Assembly (NCBI RefSeq): GCF_015910535.1
Contig: NZ_JACBJG010000006.1
Span: 248,001 to 312,000 of the forward strand
DNA from: Saccharomonospora sp. NB11
GTDB taxonomy: Bacteria; Actinomycetota; Actinomycetes; Mycobacteriales; Pseudonocardiaceae
DNA: 64,000 nucleotides
Reading direction: 5' to 3'
Part shown: piece after piece, positions 58,619 through 64,000 of the stretch
Position numbering within the stretch: the first letter of the stretch is position 1
Layout of the letters: each line of letters opens with the position of its first letter
Made by a program: the position numbers and the translations under genes
Notes under the pieces: generated by a model
The model's database searches: none
What the model was told of the DNA's origin: nothing
The model's input: the letters and a program-made list of their open reading frames with translations, nothing else

Positions 58619-59949
58619 GTGTGGAACCGTTCGCGGCGGTCGACGTCATCCGCACCAAGCGGGACGGTGCTCGACTGACCGACGCGCAGATCGACTGGGT
58701 GATCGACGCCTACACGCGCGGTGTGGTCGGCGACGAGCAGATGGCGGCGCTGGCGATGGCCGTGTTCCTGCGCGGCATGGACGCCGAGGAGACGGCGCGC
58801 TGGACCGGCGCGATGATCGACTCGGGGGAGCGCCTGACGCTGCGGTGCTCGCGTCCCACGGTCGACAAGCACTCGACGGGCGGGGTCGGCGACAAGATCA
58901 CGTTGCCGCTGGCTCCGCTCGTCGCGGCCTGCGGTGCCGCCGTGCCGCAGCTCTCGGGTCGCGGACTCGGGCACACCGGCGGCACGCTCGACAAGCTGGA
59001 GTCCATCCCCGGCTGGCGGGCCGAGTTGTCGGCCGACGAGATCGATCGTCAGCTTGAGGACGTCGGCGCGGTGGTCTGCGCCGCCACACCCACTCTGGCC
59101 CCTGCCGACCGGAAGCTGTACGCGCTGCGGGACGTCACGGCCACCGTCGAGGCCGTGCCCCTGATCGCCAGCTCGATCATGAGCAAGAAGATCGCCGAGG
59201 GTGCGGGGCGGTTGGTGCTCGACGTCAAGGTCGGCTCGGGTGCCTTCATGAAGACCCGTGATCAGGCCCGGGAACTCGCCGAACGACTCGTGGCGATCGG
59301 CGCGGCGCACGACGTGGCCACTACCGCCCTGCTCACCGACATGAGCACGCCGCTCGGGGTCGCCGTCGGCAACGCGGTCGAGGTGGCCGAGTCCGTCGAG
59401 GTGCTGCAGGGCGGTGGCCCGGCCGACGTCGTGGAACTCACGCTCGCCCTCGCGCGCGAGATGCTCGCCCTCGCCGGGCTCGGCGACGTCGACCCGGAAC
59501 GGGTGCTCGCCTCCGGGCAGGCGTACGAGACGTGGTGTCGCATGATCGCCGCCCAGGGCGGCGATCCGGAGGCCCCGCTGCCCACCGCACAGCACGTGCA
59601 GGTCATCGAGGCGCGCGAGTCGGGTGTGGTGGCCGGGCTGGACGCCTACGGCGTCGGCGTGGCCGCGTGGCGACTCGGTGCGGGTCGGGCGCGCAAGAGC
59701 GATCCGGTGCAGGCCGCGGCGGGTGTGCGTTGCCTCGCCAAGCCCGGCGACCGGGTGGAGCGCGGTCAGCCGCTGTTCGAACTGCACACCGACACCCCGG
59801 AGGCGGTGGCGGCGGCCGAGCCGCTGCTCGACGCGGCGCTCGTCCTCAAGGACGTCACGGACATCTCGCCCGGAGACGCCGACGCCCCCGCGGCCGTCGA
59901 GGCACGCGAGGGCGTCGTTCTGGAACGGTGGGGACACGACCGGCGCTGA
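58615..59949 (+). CDS. deoA: Thymidine phosphorylase
   Basis: The 444-residue enzyme phosphorolyses thymidine and deoxyuridine to base and deoxyribose 1-phosphate. Visible motifs are MAVFLRGMDAEETARWTGAMIDSG, DKHSTGGVGDKITLPLAPLVAACG, SGRGLGHTGGTLDKLESIPG and IMSKKIAEGAGRLVLDVKVGSGAFMKT. The C-terminal domain ends with the loop GVGVAAWRLGAGR and KPGDRVERGQPLFELHTD. ATG overlaps the cdd stop. Confidence 0.97.
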   Translation: MSVEPFAAVDVIRTKRDGARLTDAQIDWVIDAYTRGVVGDEQMAALAMAVFLRGMDAEETARWTGAMIDSGERLTLRCSRPTVDKHSTGGVGDKITLPLAPLVAACGAAVPQLSGRGLGHTGGTLDKLESIPGWRAELSADEIDRQLEDVGAVVCAATPTLAPADRKLYALRDVTATVEAVPLIASSIMSKKIAEGAGRLVLDVKVGSGAFMKTRDQARELAERLVAIGAAHDVATTALLTDMSTPLGVAVGNAVEVAESVEVLQGGGPADVVELTLALAREMLALAGLGDVDPERVLASGQAYETWCRMIAAQGGDPEAPLPTAQHVQVIEARESGVVAGLDAYGVGVAAWRLGAGRARKSDPVQAAAGVRCLAKPGDRVERGQPLFELHTDTPEAVAAAEPLLDAALVLKDVTDISPGDADAPAAVEAREGVVLERWGHDRR

Positions 59950-59967
59950 CCGGTCGGGTCCACCCCC

Positions 59968-61059
59968 TCAGTCGTCGGAGTCGGCGTCGGCCTTGGCCTT
60001 GGCGTCGGCTCCCTTGGTGTTACGGCCGTTGCGGCGGCGCGGCTGCCGCGGCGTGGGAGGCGCGGAGATGGCGGGCTGCGGCGCCGGCCCGCCACCGAGC
60101 ATCAGCTCCGCGAACGTGGCCATGGCCTCGTCGAGCTGACCACCGATGCGGCGCTCCGACTCCTCGTTGCTCTTGCGCACCACCGACGTGAAGTAGTCGT
60201 TGTCGGGCTGCTGCGCCAGCGTGCCCTCGACCTCCGACAGCCCGGACTTGATCGAGCCGTCCAGCTCGCCGAGGCGCGTCGCCACGTTCTCCTCGACCTT
60301 GTCGAGGCGGGAGGCCAGCGCGTCGAGGCGGTTGCCGAGCTGCTCCAGCCGCTCGCCCAGCGTGTCGAACCGCGCCGTCGGGTCGAGGATCTCGGCCGTG
60401 TCGTTGAGCGCCGAGCGCAGCGACTCGGAGGAGTCCGACACCGCCGAGCGCAGCGATTCCGACGTGCTGGACAGGCGCTCCTTGGCGTCGGCGTCGAGAC
60501 GGTCGACGCGCTCCTTGAGACCGGTCTCCAGCGTGTCGAGCCGCTCGCGCATCGGACCCTGCACCGCCGTCGGCACGTGGTCGATCTTCATGTCCTGCTT
60601 GTCGAGGTGGTTGCCCAACTCGTCAAGCCTGCGGTGGATGTTCGAGAGCTTGTCCTCCAGGCCGTCCATCCGGCCGGCGACGCCTTCGAACCGGGCCGCG
60701 ACCCCGTCGAGCCTGCCGTCGAGCTGTGCGAAGGGCTTCGCAAGCTTGTCGACGATGGCCTCCACGGAGCGGGCCAGGTCGGCGAGCGCGTTGTCCTGCG
60801 CCTCGAGGCGGGTCATGGCCTCGTCGAGCCGCTCGGCGAGTACGCCGACCTCGGTGCGGTCCGGCAGCTCGGAGAGTCGCTTGCGCACGGCGCCGAGCGA
60901 ATCCACCGGCGCGAGCCTGGCGTAGATGTCGTCGAGCGCGTCGAAGATCTGCTGCTGCTCGCTCTCTCGGACCTCGGCCGCGCGCACCAACATGTTGCGC
61001 ATCCGGTCGAAGGACGGGGCTGCGAGGTGATTGTCAGTCGTCACTGCGGTGTCCTTCAT
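59968..61059 (-). CDS. Coiled-coil protein with basic Ala/Lys/Asp tail
   Basis: The 363-residue, Met/Leu-rich, almost wholly helical protein has heptad-like stretches from about residue 75 to 300 (RLDGVAARFEGVAGRMDGLEDKLSNIHRRLDELGNHLDK, DKVEENVATRLGELDG). The C-terminus is PRRRNGRNTKGADAKAKADADSDD. Phasin-like or nucleoid-associated helical proteins look similar, but no family can be named. It is divergent from add. Confidence 0.82.
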   Translation of the reverse strand: MKDTAVTTDNHLAAPSFDRMRNMLVRAAEVRESEQQQIFDALDDIYARLAPVDSLGAVRKRLSELPDRTEVGVLAERLDEAMTRLEAQDNALADLARSVEAIVDKLAKPFAQLDGRLDGVAARFEGVAGRMDGLEDKLSNIHRRLDELGNHLDKQDMKIDHVPTAVQGPMRERLDTLETGLKERVDRLDADAKERLSSTSESLRSAVSDSSESLRSALNDTAEILDPTARFDTLGERLEQLGNRLDALASRLDKVEENVATRLGELDGSIKSGLSEVEGTLAQQPDNDYFTSVVRKSNEESERRIGGQLDEAMATFAELMLGGGPAPQPAISAPPTPRQPRRRNGRNTKGADAKAKADADSDD

Positions 61060-61274
61060 CGGCGGGGAAGATGGGACGTCGATCGCAGCCTAGCGACCAA
61101 CCCATTGCAGAGGGTATTCCCCCCAGGCCCGGACCGCGTGACGTGCGACTCCGACGATTGGATAACGAGGGGGTCACCGTCCAACGTTCGAGTACAGCGT
61201 GAGACTTCGCCACCCGATCGGGGTGGACCGTGGTGAACGTCCGGGTGTCGCCGGGTGTGTCGGGCCCGCGCAGG

Positions 61275-61280
61275 TACCGT
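61275..61280 (+). promoter_or_regulatory. -10 box for a leaderless add transcript
   Basis: TACCGT ends six bases before the ATG at 61287. Transcription is therefore expected to begin at the start codon, and no ribosome binding site is present. Confidence 0.5.
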
Positions 61281-61286
61281 CATCGC

Positions 61287-62378
61287 ATGTCGACGCGAAC
61301 CGTTCCGACTCCGCACGAACTGCGCAGCGCGCCCAAGGTGCTGCTCCACGACCATCTCGACGGGGGGCTGCGACCCGGCACCGTCGTCGAGCTCGCCGAC
61401 GAGATCGGGTACCAGGGCCTGCCCACCACCGATGTCGACGAGTTGAGCCGTTGGTTCCGCAACGCCGCCGACTCGGGCTCCTTGGAGAAGTACCTGGAGA
61501 CGTTCGCCCACACCTGCGGGGTCATGCAGACCGAGGAGGCGCTGTCGCGGGTCGCCGCGGAGTGCGTGGAGGACCTGGCCGACGACGGCGTCGTGTACGC
61601 CGAGGTGCGGTACGCCCCCGAGCTGTTCGTCGAACGTGGGCTGTCGTTGGACGCGGTCGTCGAGGCCGTGCAGGACGGGTTCGAGCGTGGGCGCAAGGCC
61701 GCCGCCGAACGCGGCAAGCAGATCCGGGTCGGGCAGTTGCTGTGCGCCATGCGGCAGCACGCGCGGGCGCTGGAGATCGCCGAGCTGATGGTGCGTTACC
61801 GCGACCGCGGCGTCGTCGGCTTCGACATCGCGGGCCCGGAGAAGGGCTTCCCTCCCACCCGCAACCTCGACGCGTTCGAATACCTGCGGGAGAACAACGC
61901 GCACTTCACCATCCACGCCGGTGAGGCGTTCGGACTGGCGTCGATCTGGGAGGCCATCCAGATCTGCGGAGCCGAGCGGCTCGGCCACGGCGTTCGCATC
62001 GCCGACGACATCACGACGGCCGACGACGGCAGCGTCTCGTTGGGCAGGCTCGCCGCGTACGTGCGCGACCGTCGCATCCCGCTGGAGGTGTGCCCGTCGT
62101 CGAACGTCCAGACGGGCGCGGCGGCCTCGATCGCCGAGCATCCGATCGGCCTGCTGGCGAAACTTCGGTTCCGCGTGACGGTGAACACCGACAACCGGCT
62201 GATGAGCGGCTGCTCGGTGTCCTCGGAGTTCGCGGCGCTGGTCGACGCGTTCGGCTTCGACTGGTCGGACGTGCAGTGGTGCACCATCAACGCGATGAAG
62301 TCGGCGTTCATCGGCTTCGACGAGCGGCTCGACATCATCGACAACGTGATCAAGCCCTGGTACGCCGAGCGCGTGTGA
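61287..62378 (+). CDS. add: Adenosine deaminase
   Basis: The 363-residue zinc enzyme converts adenosine and deoxyadenosine to inosine and deoxyinosine. Metal and catalytic motifs are [12 protein letters not shown] (first His pair), HAGEAFG, HGVRI, SSNVQTG and [10 protein letters not shown]. The last has TDN where many enzymes have TDD, a variant common in actinobacterial Add. The preferred ATG at 61287 agrees with the leaderless -10 box; the frame extends to 61230. It links to the salvage operon upstream, though separated by the coiled-coil gene. Confidence 0.95.
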   Translation: MSTRTVPTPHELRSAPKVLLHDHLDGGLRPGTVVELADEIGYQGLPTTDVDELSRWFRNAADSGSLEKYLETFAHTCGVMQTEEALSRVAAECVEDLADDGVVYAEVRYAPELFVERGLSLDAVVEAVQDGFERGRKAAAERGKQIRVGQLLCAMRQHARALEIAELMVRYRDRGVVGFDIAGPEKGFPPTRNLDAFEYLRENNAHFTIHAGEAFGLASIWEAIQICGAERLGHGVRIADDITTADDGSVSLGRLAAYVRDRRIPLEVCPSSNVQTGAAASIAEHPIGLLAKLRFRVTVNTDNRLMSGCSVSSEFAALVDAFGFDWSDVQWCTINAMKSAFIGFDERLDIIDNVIKPWYAERV

Positions 62379-62388
62379 GCTGACGAAA

Positions 62389-62429
62389 ACGGTCGTCGTC
62401 CCGGCGTTCAACCTCGGGACGACGACCGT
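62389..62429. terminator. Bidirectional terminator between add and the acidic protein gene
   Basis: ACGGTCGTCGTCCC (62389-62402) pairs perfectly with GGGACGACGACCGT (62416-62429). It lies between converging genes. Confidence 0.88.
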
Positions 62430-62439
62430 GTACGTCGAA

Positions 62440-63729
62440 TCAGTTCAGGTGCAGGCGGTTCTCGAAGGTCTCGACGAGCCTGCGCCACGTCTGCTGCTCG
62501 GTGTCGAACGGCGCGCTCGGGGTGAGCCGCGTCGGGTCGGGCCGCAGCACGAAGGACACCAGCCAGCCCAACCGCTCCGAGGTGGCCAGTTCCTTGCCCA
62601 CCTCGTCGTCGCCCGCCCAGTCGGCGGCGTCGCGCAGCAGTTCCACCGCGAGTTCGAGCTGCGTCGGGTCGATGGCGTCGACGCCGTCCGCGATGTCCTC
62701 GTCGAGCCCGGCGAGCACGTAGGTGTTGTCCGGGTCGACCTCGATCTCCAGCTCACCCGCGGTGGCCGACGCCAGCACCTCGTCCCACGTGGAGACCGTG
62801 GCGATGTCGGTGTGGGCGAGGTCCGCGCCGTCCGCCAGCGCCCGCGCCAGCGCGCGCTCCGACGGATACACCTCGATGGTGCCTTCGGAGCCGAGGAACA
62901 CCGGCTCGTCGTCGAGGTAGCAGCGCAGGGTGTAGTAGTCGCGCGCCGACGTCTGGATCTTGATCGGGTCGATGCCGACCTCGGCCCAGAAGCCCTCGGG
63001 CTCGTCGTCGTAGTCCTCGTCGTCGGTGTCGGACGTCTCGTCGGCGTCGGCGGAGTCCCGGTCGACCGGATCGATGTCGTCGAGATCGTTGTCGCTGTCC
63101 ACGCCGGCCTCGGACTCGGCGGACTCCTCGTGGAACGCCGCGAGTTCCTCGGCGGTGGCGTCGAGCGTCGCGGAGTCGACGTCGGGAACGGTGACGAGTT
63201 CGTCGATGGCGTCGAGCACGGTGTCCCACTTCTCCGACACCGTCTTCGACAGCTCGTTCCACAGTCGCGCGCCCTCACGGCCGCTGAAGGGAAGCTGACC
63301 CTGGTCGAGCAGGGAGAAAGCCTCGGAGCTGTCGAGAACCTCGTGCACCTCGTCCAGCTCGCACACGTCCGCGAGCGAGCGCACGATGTTGACGATCTCG
63401 GCGAGTTCGGACAGCGTCCAGGAGTCCGGTTCCTCGGCGACGAGTTCCGGGACGCCCACGAGGTCGAAGCAGTGGTCGTCGTCCGGGATGAGTTCCGGCA
63501 CGTTCAGCGCCGGCACGGCTTCCCACGCGGGGTGGTCGAGCAGGTCGTGCTGTTCGGCCGTGCGCACGTATGCGGCGAGGTGCGCGGCGTCGGGGAACGC
63601 GTAGAGGTCGTCCTCGTCGCCGAGGAAGGCTTCCCACTCCTCGCCGTCCTCTCGCCATCGTGGCGCCCACAGGGTCACCAGATCGCCTTGTGGCAGCCCG
63701 AGTTCGATCGGGATGATATCCTGTGCCAT
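62440..63729 (-). CDS. Highly acidic conserved protein (Rv3311-like)
   Basis: The 429-residue soluble protein is very acidic. A central disordered segment (about 205-250: DSDNDLDDIDPVDRDSADADETSDTDDEDYDDE) separates two folded parts, with text such as LWAPRWREDGEEWEAFLGDEDDLYAFPDAAHLAAYVR and, in the second, YYTLRCYLDDEPVFLGSEGTIEVYPSERALARALADGA. The two parts appear related and may be repeats of one fold. Position next to add, deoA and sdh matches Rv3311 in M. tuberculosis. ATG at 63729 has GGAGG 6 bases upstream. Function unknown. Confidence 0.85.
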   Translation of the reverse strand: MAQDIIPIELGLPQGDLVTLWAPRWREDGEEWEAFLGDEDDLYAFPDAAHLAAYVRTAEQHDLLDHPAWEAVPALNVPELIPDDDHCFDLVGVPELVAEEPDSWTLSELAEIVNIVRSLADVCELDEVHEVLDSSEAFSLLDQGQLPFSGREGARLWNELSKTVSEKWDTVLDAIDELVTVPDVDSATLDATAEELAAFHEESAESEAGVDSDNDLDDIDPVDRDSADADETSDTDDEDYDDEPEGFWAEVGIDPIKIQTSARDYYTLRCYLDDEPVFLGSEGTIEVYPSERALARALADGADLAHTDIATVSTWDEVLASATAGELEIEVDPDNTYVLAGLDEDIADGVDAIDPTQLELAVELLRDAADWAGDDEVGKELATSERLGWLVSFVLRPDPTRLTPSAPFDTEQQTWRRLVETFENRLHLN

Positions 63730-63870
63730 TCCGCCCTCCGGAAACACCTGTGCACGAGCCGGCTCTCGGCATTCGAAACCGGACGTGTTAGCCGAAGCCT
63801 ACGGGTTCCGGCTTCGCGCCGCGATCACCCCTCACGGGATCGGCACGTCAGTGACACGATCTAAGGCACG

Positions 63871-64000
63871 ATGACTGACTTTCTCACGAACCGCCTTCCG
63901 GGCGACAGCGATCCCGACGCGCTCTTCGACGCCTTCTCCACGTGGGCGCAGGAGCGTGGTCTCGAGTTGTACCCGGCGCAGGAGGAGGCGCTCATCGAAC
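63871..64000 (+). CDS. DEAD/DEAH-box helicase (DUF3516 type), partial at window end
   Basis: ATG at 63871, with AAGG 4 bases upstream, opens a frame running off the window. It reads MTDFLTNRLPGDSDPDALFDAFSTWAQERGLELYPAQEEALIE, the N-terminus of actinobacterial DUF3516-containing RNA/DNA helicases. LYPAQEEALIE is the Q-motif region. The Walker A would lie just beyond the window. Only 43 codons are visible. Confidence 0.82.
   Translation, partial: MTDFLTNRLPGDSDPDALFDAFSTWAQERGLELYPAQEEALIE

Overview
The window is high-GC actinobacterial chromosome. Gene content and order suggest a Pseudonocardiaceae-type organism, perhaps Saccharomonospora, Amycolatopsis or a relative: mycobacterial-type synteny combined with secreted xylanase and amylase genes and DUF3558/type VII-like genes. 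The genus is an inference from content only. No rRNA, tRNA, CRISPR array, insertion sequence or prophage was recognised.

Bases 1-15.6 kb follow, from memory, the order of Mycobacterium tuberculosis Rv0948c-Rv0957: chorismate mutase, UvrD1/PcrA helicase, an M23 peptidase, sucC-sucD, a DUF5336 membrane protein, a PerM-like membrane protein, purN and purH. The chorismate mutase gene has an apparent Phe/Tyr-responsive transcription attenuator. It consists of a leaderless 20-codon leader peptide containing FRFFY, an antiterminator segment and a terminator hairpin. It is the most interesting find in the window.

Bases 15.7-21.7 kb hold an SOS mutagenesis operon, imuA'-imuB-dnaE2, behind a recognisable promoter and a perfect LexA box. 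A large TNT-related (NAD glycohydrolase-like) protein converges on it. Then come a DMT transporter, folD and a DUF3017 gene, an MFS transporter, a DUF1918 protein and NADP-isocitrate dehydrogenase. Two tandemly duplicated small membrane proteins and a GyrI-like protein follow.

Bases 32-38 kb encode aerobic CO oxidation. A LysR regulator is divergent from coxM-coxS-coxL, with a palindromic operator between them. CoxL has the form I active-site motif. The last gene is an XdhC/CoxI protein fused to a YHS domain and interrupted by an in-frame 12-bp tandem repeat.

Bases 38-49 kb mix xthA, a lower-GC pair (a possible type VII secretion substrate and a DUF3558 lipoprotein), a GH13 alpha-amylase, a YihY protein, an MFS transporter, a D,D-carboxypeptidase and a GH10-CBM2 xylanase. 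The amylase and xylanase genes each have repeated operator-like motifs at their promoters.

Bases 49-64 kb hold succinate dehydrogenase (sdhCDAB) and, divergent from it, a nucleoside uptake and salvage operon: BMP lipoprotein, ATPase, two permeases, cdd and deoA. A coiled-coil protein, adenosine deaminase, an acidic conserved protein and the start of a DEAD/DEAH helicase gene complete the window. Several genes (xthA, the YihY gene, the SCO4848-like gene, add and the aroQ leader peptide) have a -10 box 6-7 bases before the start codon, which suggests leaderless transcripts.
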